Assembly (NCBI RefSeq): GCF_040939455.1
Contig: NC_134119.1
Span: 10,590,501 to 10,654,500, forward strand
Direction of reading: 5' to 3'
Length of the DNA stretch: 64,000 nt
From: Microcebus murinus
Lineage: Eukaryota; Chordata; Mammalia; Primates; Cheirogaleidae
Shown: positions 1 to 12,640 of the stretch, in pieces
How the letters are laid out: every line of letters starts with the position of its first letter
Position numbering within the stretch: position 1 is the stretch's first letter
Program-made: the position numbers and the translations under genes
Notes under the pieces: generated by a model
The model's input: the letters and a program-made list of their open reading frames with translations, nothing else
Databases searched by the model: none
Told to the model about the DNA's origin: nothing

Positions 1-925
1 CCAGAGGAGAACGTGTCAGAACCGTCACCACTGTCCTGCGTCTGCATGTGCCAGGCGTCAGCCCCTGGGGGGCCATATCTTCCGGACTTCTTGCTGGGTA
101 CCCCTCCCTGCCTTGACACTTCCACCGTGGCCTGAGACCCCCATAGAAACTCGTGACCCCGTTTCCCAAGGATTCTCCGGGGTCTTAACATTTCTTCTGG
201 GCACCTTTGTGCTGATTTGTTAATTTTTTAAAAGCCTCTATCCTTCTAAAATTGCTGTCCTTTTCTTTTCCTCCCCTGCGGGACGCTGCCCCAGTTCTTC
301 CGTTTTGCCGGAGTTGCTGCTGACAGGGGCTCCGTGGGGCGCGGCCGAGAGCGGTGCGCCGAGCCCGGTGTTTGAGCTCACCGCGCTGACGGGCGGGGTG
401 TCCGGCACCGCCGCCGCCAGGACAGCAAAACCCGGCGTGTTTGTCTCCCTGTCCTTTCGCCCCAGCGTCTCCTTCTGGGGCTCGGAGTCTGGCGAGCCTG
501 GCCTGGTGCTTCCCTTGGTGGGGGCGCTGTGGGGCTCCGGGTCAGCAGCAGTGGGCAGGAAATAACTCCGCTAAAGGGAAATGTGGTGCCGTTAGGAAGA
601 GAGAAAGTGCACAGAACTTGGGTGATGGGAACCCAGGGGGACACACTTGGAGCTACATTCTAGAATCCCCATCCTAAAATGCCACCGCCCAGAGAACTTC
701 CTGTGTTGCTCCCCCCGAAAGCTCTCCCCTTCTCTAGCTGTCAGCCGTCAACATGAACATCTCTGTGCTCATGGGACAGTCTAGCATCCCCCTCCCACCA
801 CACCAGTGCTTGGGGTTATCAAAAACAAACAAACAGCCAAAAAACCCAGCTCATTAAAATGATTTGCACAGCCAAAAAAAAAAAAAAATCATCAAACTGC
901 TGGGATAAACAAAATGTTTTCTATC

Positions 926-1346
926 TGTTATGGGTTGAATTGTGTCCTCCAAAAAAGATACATTGAAGTCCCAAGCCCTGGTACCTGTGAGTGTGACCTT
1001 ATTTAGAAATAGGTCCTTTGCAGATGTAATCAAGTTAAGACGAGGTCCTTGGGGGGGCCCTAATCCAATGGGATTTTGTCCTTATAAGAAAAGGGAAATG
1101 CCATGTGACAACAGAAGCAGAGACTGGAGTGATGCAGCTACCAGACAGGAACACCAGGACTGACGGCCACCATCAGCCCACCGCCAGAGGCGGGGAAGGA
1201 TCCTTTCCTCGACCCTTTAGAGCGAGCACTGCCCACACCTTGATTTTGCACTTCTAACCTCCAGAACTGTGAGACTGGACATTTCTGTTGTTTTAAGTCA
1301 CATGCTTGATAGTACTTTGTTACGGCAGCCCTAAGAAACCAATACA
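926..1346 (+). mobile_element. MaLR-type solo LTR (MLT1-like)
   Basis: Begins tgttatgggttgaattgtg and ends cctaagaaaccaataca, with the usual internal blocks cttatttagaaatagg, gcagatgtaatcaagtt, ccttataagaa and ccagaactgtgaga. TG...CA ends; no internal viral genes adjoin. The subfamily is uncertain. Confidence 0.75.
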
Positions 1347-1489
1347 CTAGCCCGGGTATCTAATCTTAACAGCATAAAGCAGTAGGAAAAGCTATACATT
1401 ATAGCTTTTGTGTTTTCCTTTTAATGAGGAGAGAAAGAGCAAGTCCTTGCAACTGTGAAGTAAGGTAACTGTAAGATAATTTCAGTGGC

Positions 1490-1620
1490 TTCCAATCTGT
1501 AGATGAGAAAACCGAGGCTCTAAGAGGGTAAGTGACTTATCCTAAGTCATGTATTAATAGCTAGAAAGGGGCAAAGGCTGGACTTGAACTTGTGTTTTGG
1601 CCCTAAGGCTTTATACTCAC
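1490..1620 (+). mobile_element. MIR SINE fragment, sense
   Basis: Core agatgagaaaaccgaggctc ... gggtaagtgacttatcctaa ... ggacttgaactt matches the MIR consensus with many changes. Confidence 0.7.
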
Positions 1621-3164
1621 CACCCTCCATGTGCAACTGTGGATGTGTATCTTACAGGCTACTGGTATGTCTGCAAAGAGTCCAAAATTCTCCTCCCTGG
1701 ATGTCACTTCTTTTCTTTACATGCATTCAAAACTTAGCACTATCCTTGTCCTTATGGGAACTACCTGTTCTAGCCACATTTTTTTGTAATATGAACGCCC
1801 GTAAAGCAAACCCTATTTCCCTGGCGACTTTCATTACAAAATTGGAGATGCATTCCCACCGAAATCATCTCCCAGCAGACCTGGGTAAGAATGTTTGGCA
1901 AAGAAGGAATTAATTGATAAACATCTTGTAGTACACAAACTCCAGTGTCTGCCTGAAATGTTTTGCAACACTTTTGGAAACTCCAGCATTACAATCCCAG
2001 CACAAGCTGTTTGTTTCTGGCTGTTAAGCCACATACATGTCTCACATGCTTGAGAATTCACTGAGGCCACCGAGCACCCAGAGAGGAGCCCCTGTCTGCC
2101 TTTCGTGGGGGCGCCTGTAGTGGCTGGGGGAGCAGGGGTGCAATACCTGGGGCGAGCAGCAGGGGTCTTCTTGCAACAGAAAATGGTAATTTAAGGCTGA
2201 AGATTCTTGAAATTCAAGGCTTTGGGCGCTAGCAAATAAGCCCATTCCCTTGGGAGAAAATCCACTTTCCTTAAGATACGGGTTAACCATCTGCCATAAA
2301 GTCGCTCAGTCCTGATAATGGAACAAGAAAGATGTGAAAAAAATCCGACTTTTCCTGCCCTCCCCACGCACACCCGCTCTGCCCTGGGGAGGCTGGAGCT
2401 GGGGTCAGAGTGCCCGGGACGGTCCCTCCCAGTTGGCACCGGGAGGAAAAGGGACCGAGCATGCCTCACTGTCCAAGAAAAACCAGCCCCGCAGGCTGCC
2501 TTGACTTGTCTCTTGTAAACTGTTTACCTCGGGAGGAGCAGATGGCTCATCTCTGTTGAACCCTTGACCACTTCCCTCGCTGTTGACAGCCTCCGCCCGC
2601 AAACAGTCCCGGCTCCACCACCGGCCCACGTGCCTGTGCCGGAGTCCCCAGACCAGCTGGCCCGGGCAGCCGCAGGAATTCCAGGGGGGTGACTCAGCTG
2701 CCCTGGGCTCTGGGTCCCCAGTGAAATGCAGGCCCGGCAGGGTCTAGGTTGGGCAAGCAACCCCCTGCAGGTCCTTCTGAGGATGTGGTCCCCGTCCCCC
2801 CACCCCCTCTGATGCCAGCCTTTGCCTCCTGCCCTCCTCGCCCAGGCTGTGTGTTGGGGGGGGGGGGCTGACATCCTTCTTGCCCGCCTTACGGGCCTGG
2901 GAGGAGCGGCAGAACCGGGGTGGACTGTGAACAGCTTTGCCTTTCCTATGGCAGAGTGGGTTGCCAGTTCTTGGAGGGGAGGGGAAGGGGCACAGCGGAG
3001 TTCCTGCCCTCCTGGGCGGTGGGGAGCGAGCTCTTGGCCATCCCTGTCTGGGCTCCATCCTCAGGCACTGCGGAAAGAGGCCTTTCCAGAGTTGGCTGCT
3101 CACATCCCCACCCCCACCCCCGCCCCCAAACTTCTTTATAATAGGAGATACCTTGTACAGGGGT

Positions 3165-3365
3165 GAAGAGAGAGGCTTTGAAGTGCCACAAACTGGGGTT
3201 CGAATCCTGGCCTCACCACCGAGTTTCAGCAGATCATGCCCTTCTCTGAGCTGTGGTTTTCCATGTCTGTGAAATGGAGATAATAATAGCCCCACCTCAC
3301 CAGGTAGCTGTGTGGATTAAAGTGAATTATCTCGACTGGCACATAGTAGGTGCTCAGTACATCTC
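3165..3365 (-). mobile_element. MIR SINE, antisense, nearly full
   Basis: Runs from ggggttcgaatcctgg through gtgaaatggagataataata to ggcacatagtaggtgctcag. The tRNA-like B-box remnant ggttcgaatcc is still legible. Confidence 0.8.
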
Positions 3366-5524
3366 CGTTGAGCACGTGGTGCCGGTTAGCATTTGCGTCA
3401 CTCCAATCAGGCTCTGTCTGGGGGATTAGGAGACCTGTTCTGGCCACGGCCGGCGGACCCGGAACACACAAGAAACAGGGTCGCATCTGAGAGTGCTTGG
3501 AGACCCGTGGAGAAAGGAAGCCAGTGATTGGGGAGGCAGTGCCGGGATTTTGGGGGGGGGGTTCTTTATTTTAGAATAAGAAACACAGGCGCAGGACACC
3601 CCCTTTCAACTTTAATAAAGGTATAAAAAGAAGAATGAGTCTCTTGCGAAATTCTCCGAGAGGGAAATCCACGCTGGGGAGGGGAGTCGGAGTGATTGCT
3701 CTGGGGCGGCTGCAGGGTGGGGTTGGGGGGGGACTGACTTGGAAGGGGCGAGGGGAATTTCTGGGGTGATAGAAGTGTTTTCTATCTTGATTTGGGTGGT
3801 GGTTGCTCCAGTGTATACATTTGTCAAAACCGTTTAGACTATACACTTTAAATCTGCACGTTTTATTATCTCATAAATTATACTTCAATATTGGAGTAAA
3901 CAGTAAAAAAAAAACAGTTGAGTCTCCACCTCTCTGCTGCCCGGAGCCTCGGGTCTGAGCCTCCTGCAGCCCCAGGCGTCGGCGTCGTGTCACATGTGGA
4001 AGAGGGAACGTGGGGGCAGGAGGGCTCCTCCCCGGAGGAGCTGGCCAGGGGTCTGCGGGGTGGATGGGGCTCCGCTCTGGCTGGGAGGGCCGGGGCCAGC
4101 GGAGACGGGGCCGGAGGGGCCCGGGTGTGTGAGCCGAACAGACCCGGCGGCAGGGCAGCGCAGTGGGCGAGGAGTCCTTGGGGGCTGGCGGTGGGGGCGG
4201 GGTGGGGGCCTTGGAGGGCTGGAGGTGCCAGATTGGCGGGGGTGGTGGGGACGGTTCCACGGGGCGGTGCGAACACACCCAAGGGCGCTCGGCTCCGCGG
4301 CCCAGCTAGAGGCAGCGAACAGGGGACGCAGTGGCCACGGCACCGCGTCTCGCCAGGGCTGGGTGAGGCGGCGCGGTCAAGTGGGAGGTTTTGCTGGGTG
4401 CTCCCAGCCCCTCCATCCTGGCCGGCCCGTGGCCAAGCACCGGGACTTGGGGACAGGGAGGGCTGGCGAGGGAGAACGGTAGGACAGGCTGAACCCAGCT
4501 GCTTAACCAAGCGCCTGGGCTAGGGGGAGGAGGAGGGAGCTTGTGGGCTGGAGGCGGGTGGGGACAGGCCCAGGGAGGGCTGGAAGGGGCCAAGGGCAAG
4601 GTCCCGAGTGGCTTCCTGGTGCTGAGCACCTTGGCCTTCGTGGGACCCTTGTGCCACAAAGAAAAGCATATATTATGATGGTGTGGGTATAAAGACAGAT
4701 ATATTACTATTATATAATAGAACATCTTATTTGACTTAAAAGTTCATTTTTTTTGTCTTCTGATTTTAAAAGCAATTCAAACATTTTTGCGGGCCCCATG
4801 CCTGGTCCTAACGCAGAGGCGCCCCAGGAAGGGAGGCTGAAGGTTCCTCCAGGGACGGCGGTGGGGTGCACTCTTCCTCTGCCCCGTGGCGGTCTTGCGG
4901 GGGGCTGCTCTGAGGTCCAGCCTGTGTGGGTGTCCGTGTCCCTGAGGTGACGGGGCCCTGGGCACAGCTCACCCCAGTGACCAGTGGGCGGCCGAGGTGG
5001 CCTTGGGAGTTCGGCCGTCTGGGCTTGGATCCAGACCCTGCCGGGTGGGACTGACCCAGACGGGGCTCAGGTGATTTGGGCAGAAGGGAGGTAGCCCCGG
5101 ACCCGGTCCCTCCTCACCCACAGGCTCGCCACCAGGTGGGGGTCACGCGAAGGCAGGTCTCGCACACAGGCCCCGAAGGCTGGAGGGCTCCGCCCTGCTC
5201 CTCCCGGCTCAAGCCCTGGTCCCAGCCCTGCAGGCTCTTGTCCACGTCCTTAGCAGGTGACCGGGCACGTGCACACGTATGTGTGCATGTGTGTGTGTGT
5301 CAGGCTGGGGGTGGCAGGTCCAGTGGGAGCCACAGACCCAGGCCCTGGCCCGCCAGGTCCCCACACGCCCTGTTCGTGGGAAGGGGGGAAGACGTCTGAA
5401 CAATATTGTCACCGACCAAACACCACAGTGTCTTCAACGCTACTAATTTCGCTCCTAAAGAAGTGTTCCTCAGCCACCGCGCGGATCGGTGAGCCCTCCG
5501 GCCCGGGCCGCGGAGCTGCCCTTA

Positions 5525-5630
5525 ACGTGGTCATTCTCCCCTGTGTCTGGAGACGTCTTCAGCTGTCACAACAGGGAACTTCCCGGCCCAGAATGCCAAC
5601 TGTGCCGAGGTTGGGAGACCCTCCTGTGGC
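5525..5630 (+). mobile_element. hAT-type DNA transposon remnant
   Basis: ctggagacgtcttcagctgtcacaa and actgtgccgaggttgggaga match the inner and terminal parts of a common non-autonomous hAT (MER1/MER5 group). A second copy of the same family is at 57292. Confidence 0.5.
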
Positions 5631-5764
5631 TCATCCCGGAGTGAGGGCTGGGTTGGGGTGGTTGGGGTGCACACCCCGTGTGACACCTTGGCATTCCGGG
5701 GTGCAGGCGGGGCACACACAGCTGCTCCACACCGGTTGCGGCTGATGGTGAATCACTGGAGAGA

Positions 5765-5850
5765 AACGGCTGCCGCTTGCCAGCCAGGTGACTCCCTCTC
5801 TGTGAGCCTCAGTCTCCCGGTCTGTAAAATGGGGTGGCAGCAGTGCCCTC
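5765..5850 (-). mobile_element. MIR fragment, antisense
   Basis: Core ctgtgagcctcagtctccc and gtctgtaaaatggggt. Confidence 0.55.
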
Positions 5851-7164
5851 CTCAGGGGGTCCAGGGCTCAGCCCAGCATCCGGGGCCCAGCAAGGGGGTG
5901 CTGCTTGGCGGCTGGAGCACAGGCTGGAGGCAGGACTTCCTGGGCAGTGGGGTTATGAACAAGTAAGTCCACCCACACCCGGCACAGGTGCTGCTCTAGA
6001 GTGCAGGCTGTCCTGAGAGCCATTACTGTCTTCAGACACGACATCACACAGGCGCTTGGCCTGGAGCCGGACCACCAGGCCGCTCGCCCCATCGCTGCCA
6101 GGAGGGTCTCTCTGCACCCCCACTGCTCGCCTCACCTCAGTTCCCCGCCCGTCCCCACCTTGACCGCTGCTCCTCCACAGAGGCCGAGGGGGGGGGGCTT
6201 TCAGACAGATCCAAAGCCCTCCCCCCGTGTGTCCCGAGGCTGGGCTGTCACCCCCACACTCCACCTTTGTTTTCTCCCCCGACTCCCGCTGCCTTCCCAC
6301 CTGGCACCCCCACTCAGCCCCACCCCCGAGGTGGCCCCAGGAGGCCCCTCCCCCAAAGACGTGCTTGTCTTCCAGGTGACCCCTGGCCGACCCCGCATAG
6401 CTGGTGGGAGTGGGTGACCCGGGCCATTTCAATAAAAATTTTCTCTGGAGAGTTCACAGAAATTCGTGAGTCATCTTTGCCTCGGAAAACCCCAGCGGAG
6501 TGAGCTCGGGGCTGGGGAGCGTGATAAAGAGAGGTGAGGGCCTCCTGGCCTGGCGCGGAGGTGCTGCCCCGAGCCTGGCGCAGAGCCACCGGCTGTCTGT
6601 CGGGGAGTGCCCATTTGCCCAAAGTCCCCGGACGGTGGACCCCGGGGCGCAGCCGGGGCTCCCCAAGGCGCTGATTGTTCTTCTCTTAGGCCAGAAGTCG
6701 GGTTTAGGAGAAGCCTACTCCATGGTCTCTGTCTGTGAGGCCACAGGCTCTGCAGGACACGCCTGGGGTGTCCCCTCCTGGCTGCAGGTGCTTCCGCAGG
6801 GTGGCAGAGCCAGGCAGCGGGACCCAGGAGCGAGGGCTGCCCTGGGAGGGTTCCCACTGCTCTGCCCAAACCAAGGGTCACTCCCCTCACCTAGGTACTC
6901 TGTTTAAAAACAAACACTTTATACCACGCGGAAGTCACTGGGCTCTAAGTGGAGTCTACCTTCAAAGAAATGCAACCAAACACAACGGCCTGAGGGCCCC
7001 ACCCTCTGCGCCGGGAGCCAGCTCTGTGCTTGGCTGAGCAGGGACAGCGACAGTGTCAGCCCCCACACGAGAGGGACGGGGCAAGAACAGCGTCCTGGCC
7101 GCGTGCCGTGGGGCTTGGGTGCGCGCTTCACCTGGCCCAGGGTGTCCTGCGTGCTCGGGGGAAC

Positions 7165-7260
7165 CCTGGGCTCTAGCCCAACCCTCCCATTCTACAGACA
7201 GGGAAACAGAGGCTCGTGGGGTGGGGGCTTGTCCAAGGTCACGTGCAGCTGGAGCCTCAT
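7165..7260 (+). mobile_element. MIR fragment, sense
   Basis: attctacagacagggaaaca, gaggctcg and gtccaaggtcacgtgcagct follow the MIR core. Confidence 0.6.
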
Positions 7261-7779
7261 TTTCCTCGTTCCCTGGGCGCACCTGTCCTGGCCGGGGCAA
7301 CACCTGGCTCTGGGGGAGCTAAACAGACCCCTCCCCTGCAGCCAGGAGGGACGGGGGCGCTGAGCAGGGTGAGGGGAGTGAGGGGACCTCGGGCCTCGGG
7401 GCTTCCCCTCGCCGGGTCCTGGTCAAAGGGGCTGAGGGCGTCACGCTGCGGCATGGCCTTGCCAGCGGGGAGCTGAGGTGGGCGGGCCAGCGATGGGATC
7501 CGGGGGCAGAAACCTGCGCAGACGGGCGCAGGCTGGGGGGCCAGGCTTCCTGTAAACAATCCGGTCTGCTGACCCTGGGCCAGGGAGGCGGAGCGACTGC
7601 TCCTAGGGCCAGGGGGCTGTGCCCGGGCCCTGTGTGCAGTGGGCACCCCCTCCTCGTTTACTGAGACGCAGCATGGTCAGGCCGGTGGCTTATTGAAGGG
7701 GTGAGTGGACGCAAAGGGACGCCATTGCCAAAGTCCAGAGGGCACGGGAGCCTGCTGAGGTGCAGCTTCAACTCACCTC

Positions 7780-8120
7780 CCGTCAGGCTCTGGTCTCCGC
7801 CTCACCTCTCTGGGCTCCCCTCTGAAAGCACCTGATGCTCCTCTGGACTGTCCGCACTTCCTGCACTGGTCCTCTCTCTCTGGCCTCTGAGTCTTTGCAT
7901 ATGCTGTTCCCAATACTCAGCACACTCTTCCCTCCCATCCTCCCCCTCTGCCGAGCCAATTCCTCCCCCTGCTTTAGGTTTCGACCTAAGATGCCGCTTC
8001 CCCCAGGGGTTCTCTGCAGTCACTCTGTCCCCCGGGGCAGGGTTAGGGGTCCTTACTTGGCTCCCACGACCTCCAACTGGCTCCCCGTCTTGGAGGTCAC
8101 GTGGCCTTGTGCTCTCATGG
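7780..8120 (+). mobile_element. L2 LINE 3'-end fragment
   Basis: tctttgcatatgctgttccc, acactcttccctcc and a following run resembling the 'caaatgtcacctcc...gccttccctgacc' part of L2 ends. Diverged; orientation not certain. Confidence 0.5.
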
Positions 8121-9728
8121 CCTGTCTCCCAGTCCCCTCCCTGGACTAGTCCACACCGGTGTGCCCAGTGCCCGCGTCCAGCAGGTACTCAGTACATGTG
8201 AGCTGGTGACCAGGTCGAGCGAAGGAACCCCAGACACAGCTCTGAAGAGATGTCCTTCAGTCATTCATTTACTCAGCAATCACTCATTCAACCACCGCAC
8301 ACAGCTGTGGACAGGACAGGAAAACTCCCAATGAACCTGCGCACTGTGAGACGGCTGGGAAGGGTGGGGGTTCTAGGGTGTGAGATAGGGTGAGGGGGCT
8401 CAGGGAGGGCCTTTCAGAGGGGGCTTGGGGACGAGGCCTGGGCCGCTGCAGAGGCTGGAGGTGGTCTGCGGCTTGGGCAGGAAGACGGCGTTCCGGCTCT
8501 TCTGGCTCTTCGCGCACCTTTGGGTGATCCAGACAAGTGCTGTGGCCGCCCTGGGCTTGGGCTCGCCATCAGCAAAGTGGGGCAGTGGGACCCCGCGCTC
8601 TCTGGGCCCCTCGGGTGCAGACGTCCGGCTCCCCCACAGCCCCCGGCGCCCGTCCGTCTTCCGTGCAAACTCACACGCCACACCCTGGGCTGTCTTGCCA
8701 TTTCCTTTCATGCTAAACCAAAGCAGCTATTTTGGAAACTCCTATAAGCAAACTAAGCCCTGGCTGGCGTTTGAGTGGATAAAAAAGAGCCCTAAGTGAG
8801 GGACTGAGGCATAAAAGCCACCCAGCCCCAGGAGCCTGCGACGTTAAATTTAGCCGCCTCACCTCTAAATGAGGTGAAATTGCAGGTTCCCCGCGCCGTG
8901 GGCGGGGGAGGCGCAGGGGCCGTGGCCAGCAGTGCGCGGGACAGATTTAGTGGGGGTGGGTCCGTTCTCCCAGCTGCACCTGGGGGTCAGAGGCCCGGGA
9001 CAGCCCCAGCGTCTGGGAGCAGCTGGCCTGCTCTCCCTGCACCAGCCGGCTCCCGGCTCCCGGCGGTGTTGGTTCGGAGAGAAGCGTCTCGGGACACGGG
9101 CGTGGAAGAGGCCATCCTGTCTGCCACCGAAGGTTTGAGAACTGCATGTCCTCTGTGCTCCCCTCTGTGCAGGGGCCCTGCAGAGTGCTGGCCACCCCCG
9201 GCTGCCCGGAGCCGAGCCTGAGCGTCCCTCCCCTACCCACACGCCTCCCCTTGGCTCCCTGGACCTGCTGCGATCCAGCAGCCGCAGGGTTCATGCCAGC
9301 CGCAGCAGGGAGGGGAGGGGGTCTTAAAGACCCTGCCCCGCACCCTGCTTTGGTTCCCTGCTGTGCCAGTGCTTAACCATTAGGAATGTCACTCTTGGTT
9401 GCAGACGACAGACATTCATTGGGACTTGTCAGGAGCTGCCCACAGGAGGCTGCTGAGATTTTGGGGTCCCATCCCCAGTCTTTGGGGGGAGGGCCGTTTC
9501 CCAAGACACCAGAGAACCACCAGGCCCAGCCGGGAGGGGGCGCAGCCGAGCCGTCTGGGAGCTGCCCAGGCGGCTGGCCGCAGGGCGCACGGGGCTGGGC
9601 TCCCTCACCTGAAGCCTACAGGGGATGGGCCTGAGTTTCTAGGCCACTCCTAAGCGCTACCTCTCTGGCTCGGCAGGTCCCCTCCACAATCCTGGGACTT
9701 TCCTCCCTCCCCCGTCTGGCTCCTGGTG

Positions 9729-9751
9729 GTGTGTGTGTGTGTGTGTGTGTT
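9729..9751 (+). repeat. (GT)n microsatellite
   Basis: Eleven uninterrupted GT units. Confidence 0.95.
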
Positions 9752-9777
9752 TTAGTGGGGGAAGCCCGCGTGGCCTA

Positions 9778-9985
9778 GCCTTAGGAAGCCAGGCTTTGGA
9801 GTCCAACACGCCCAGGATCAAATTCCAGCTCTGGCATTGGCTACCTGTGTGACATTAGAGGAACCATTCCCCACCTTGGTTTCTTTATTCGCAAAATGGG
9901 GGTAGTAATAGTATTCGCCTCACAGGGTGTTGGGAGAATTAAATGAGGTTCGAAAGCCCCTAGAACGGGTAGCAGGCAGGACCGG
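9778..9985 (-). mobile_element. MIR SINE, antisense, nearly full
   Basis: Starts ccaggctttggagtccaac, then ctgtgtgacattagagg, cgcaaaatgggggtagtaat and gggagaattaaatgagg. Confidence 0.8.
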
Positions 9986-10029
9986 CTGGGCCAGAGGCAG
10001 GGCCGCCCGTCGCTGCCCATGGCTGCTGC

Positions 10030-10205
10030 TTTGATGCATAAAGTTTTATTGGAACACAGCCATGGCCGCGCGCTTTCACCATGTCTGTGGCTGCTTTTGC
10101 TCTAAAAGGGCAGAGTTGAGTGGTTGTGACAAAAACCGTGTGGCCTGCAAGGCCAAAACTATTTACTGTCTGGCTCTTTACAGAAAACGTTTGTCCACCT
10201 CTGCC
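10030..10205 (+). mobile_element. hAT-Charlie-type DNA transposon fragment
   Basis: taaagttttattggaacaca ... ggcagagttgagtggttgtg ... gtctggctctttacagaaaa matches a well-known mammalian non-autonomous hAT. The exact family name is not certain. A second copy in the same orientation is at 24205. Confidence 0.7.
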
Positions 10206-10501
10206 CTCTTAGAATCTAGCGAGTGGTGGTAATTCCTCTTCCTCTCACTGTCGCCCGCTGCTGCCCCTGGGGTGAAGTGGGGGCAGCCCCTCCCGCAGGG
10301 CCCCCTGGGCTGGTGGGGCAGACGGACCGGCCGCCACTCGCAGTCCACCGTGGCTAGAGGGAACGAGGGGCTGCGCGGGCCCAGAGGGTTGCTGGGAGGG
10401 GGAGGCGTCCAGGAAGGCTTCCTGGGGAGGCGACGGCTGGGGTGGACGATGACGATGACGGGGTGGGGGGAGTGAGCCAGCAAGCCAGTCTCGCGTGGCA
10501 G

Positions 10502-10540
10502 ATGCTGTGCAGGAAGGAGCCAGACCTGGGCTGGGACAAC
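10502..10540 (+). other. Candidate upstream coding exon of RIPOR3 (speculative)
   Basis: ATG at 10502 opens 13 codons (MLCRKEPDLGWDN) ending exactly at a strong donor, gtgagtct. Spliced to 13017 it stays in frame with RIPOR3 through GTG ACG GCC ATG, adding 16 residues before the usual start. Against it: C at -3, and a poor pyrimidine tract before the AG at 10500-10501, so it would more likely be the end of a first exon. Confidence 0.25.
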
Positions 10541-11264
10541 GTGAGTCTCTGGGCCCCATCACACCCCTCTTCTTCCTCATATGAAGAATGGGGTCACCAA
10601 ACCTCATGGCATTGTCTAGTGAACCCGCAGTCCGGCATGCGGGTCTGCGCTGAGCCTTAGTTCCCCTCTGTCCTCCTTTCTGGCACGCTGAGCGGGAAGA
10701 CGCGGCTTGTTCTCGGTGCACTGCATGGAGAGGAAACGGTTGGCAATCGTCCTTCTCTCTGACCTCAAGTGGAGCGACCTGGGTGAAGTTGGAGGAATGA
10801 CCCAGGAGGCTGCTGGGGGCCAGGGGGAGGGACCAAAGCTGGCCCTCGAGTCCACGTCCCAACCGCTGACCTTGGGGATCCAAGTGAGGCTGCCACCCCC
10901 CCCCCCGCTCCCCGCTCGTCCCCTTCCCCAGCTGGGCTGGGGGCATCAAGCAGTTCCAGAAGGTTCCCAGGCCGCCCCACCCCTCCGAGTGTGTGCTGAC
11001 GGGGATAGGCAGTGGTGAGCTGGTAAGAGTTTAACGAGCGTCAGAAAACAAAAGCATCTGCCCGTTTCCGTGGTGTAAATACTCCTGGCGTGGCTGAGTT
11101 CAGATACCGACACCAGCGTGAGTTCAGCGGCTCACACGGCTGCTGAGAATCTGGCCGTCGGCGGCTGTGAGCCGGAACAGCTGGCCGCAGCGCAGCGCAG
11201 GTGGGGCTTGGGGCCAGGCGAGGCCACGCACAGTGACAGGCGCCGACACCCGGGTCCCAGACGC

Positions 11265-11435
11265 GGCTCTGAGCTTCCCAGCTGGGGCTCTTGGGCCAGT
11301 CTTGGCACCTCTCTGAGCCTCAGTTTCCTCATCTATCAAATTAGGTGATGAATAAGGTCCTGCTCCTACGGGGTTGTGTGGATTTAATTAGATAATTTAC
11401 ATAAAGCATTTAGAGCAGGGCTGGCTTAATAATGA
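11265..11435 (-). mobile_element. MIR SINE, antisense
   Basis: cctctctgagcctcagtttc, ctcatctatcaaattaggtg and gtgtggatttaattagata. Confidence 0.75.
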
Positions 11436-12124
11436 CACTCGAGGAATGATGCCTCATTACCAGATTGCCTCAACTTCCCCATCTGTACTCAGCACTGCTG
11501 TTAATGGATGTGCAGTCTGGGGCAGCTCCTGGCCCTGGGCATGCTGCCTTCCTCTGTCACGGCTAGAAGTCGCTGGCGCCCCTGCAGGGCTGGGTCTCGG
11601 TCAGCCAATCACGCAGAGACAGCCGCTCTCCCCGGGCGTCCCGTGCCCACGGTGGGCTCAGCACGACTCTCCTTGGTTCCTATGACGGCCGCTGAGGGAA
11701 CCCTTTGCTGAATCCCATTTTACAGCTGTGACCACTGAGGCCCAGCTGGGCTTTGAGCCAGGTGTGGCTTGTTTCCAAGGCTTCCCTATTTACAGCGCAC
11801 GTGGGGCGTGGGGCGGGTGCACAGGTCCGCCGGGAGGTGCAGAGCAAGGGCTCTGGAGCCCCCGGCAGCGTTGACCCAAAACCAAATGCAGGACTGGACA
11901 CCGGGCAGATGCGGCTCATAGAGGGAGTGACTCCAGGCAGAGGCGCCAGGCGGGCAAAGGTGCGGAGGCTGCTGGGGAAAGGGGTGTTGGAGCGCAGGCG
12001 TCTCCCCAGGCGGGAATCGGGGGCCTCAGTGGACTGGAGCTCTTTCATAGCCCTGGTCTGGGCAGTGGGGTCCCTGGACTCCTTGGATTGACACCCTGGC
12101 TGAGGAGCAAGGCATGAAACTGTA

Positions 12125-12300
12125 GCAGCAGAGATTTAGGTTAGATATGAAGGAGAACTTTCCAGCTGCCTGTGCTGGAAGACGCTGGGCTATGTTCCCA
12201 AGGGACGTGGTGGCATTTTTCCGATCTAGAGATGGTTTGGAAGAAACAGAAGACAGCCAGCGCTCCGGGCTGACCCCCTTGCAGGCTGGGTCAGAAACGG
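12125..12300 (+). mobile_element. Possible L3/CR1 LINE remnant
   Basis: gatttaggttagatatgaag, gagaactttcc, gggacgtggtggcatttttc recall the conserved 3' part of CR1/L3. Very diverged. Confidence 0.35.
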
Positions 12301-12449
12301 GTGAGGGACCCGGGGCAGTGGCAGTCCCTGATGCCAGCAGTTTGCCCTCATGAATCGGGCTTTGTCAGCCCCTGCTCTAATCCTCCGGGACCCATGGCTC
12401 CCAGTGACCTGCCCAATGGCAAGGCCAAAGCCCTCCCTGCGGCTGCCAC

Positions 12450-12640
12450 GGCCCCTCAGCCTCTCCGCCCTCCTCTGGCGCCCCAGCCCAGCGAGCCTCC
12501 TGCTGCTTCTGGATCTCGTCCCATCCTTTCGCACCTCCGGGCCTTTGTGCCGTCCCCTCTGCCTCGAACACCCTTCCCTTCACCCCTCCTCGGCTCTGGG
12601 GCGCTGCTCCCGTGGCCGGGTCAGCCACCCCGGCCTCCCA
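12450..12640 (+). mobile_element. Possible L2 fragment
   Basis: gggcctttgtgccgtcccct, ctgcctcgaacacccttccc is the usual L2 3' block. Confidence 0.5.

Noticed and set aside
3190..3215. tRNA-like B box ggttcgaatcc
   Set aside because: It belongs to an antisense MIR SINE, which is itself tRNA-derived; there is no cloverleaf.
3878..4523. Overlapping frames of about 200 codons on both strands
   Set aside because: Stop codons are simply rare in this G/C-rich block; low-complexity Pro/Gly/Ala/Arg translations.
8795..8830. TATA-like cataaaagcc followed by GC-rich sequence
   Set aside because: No initiator, CpG cluster or exon follows that I can support.
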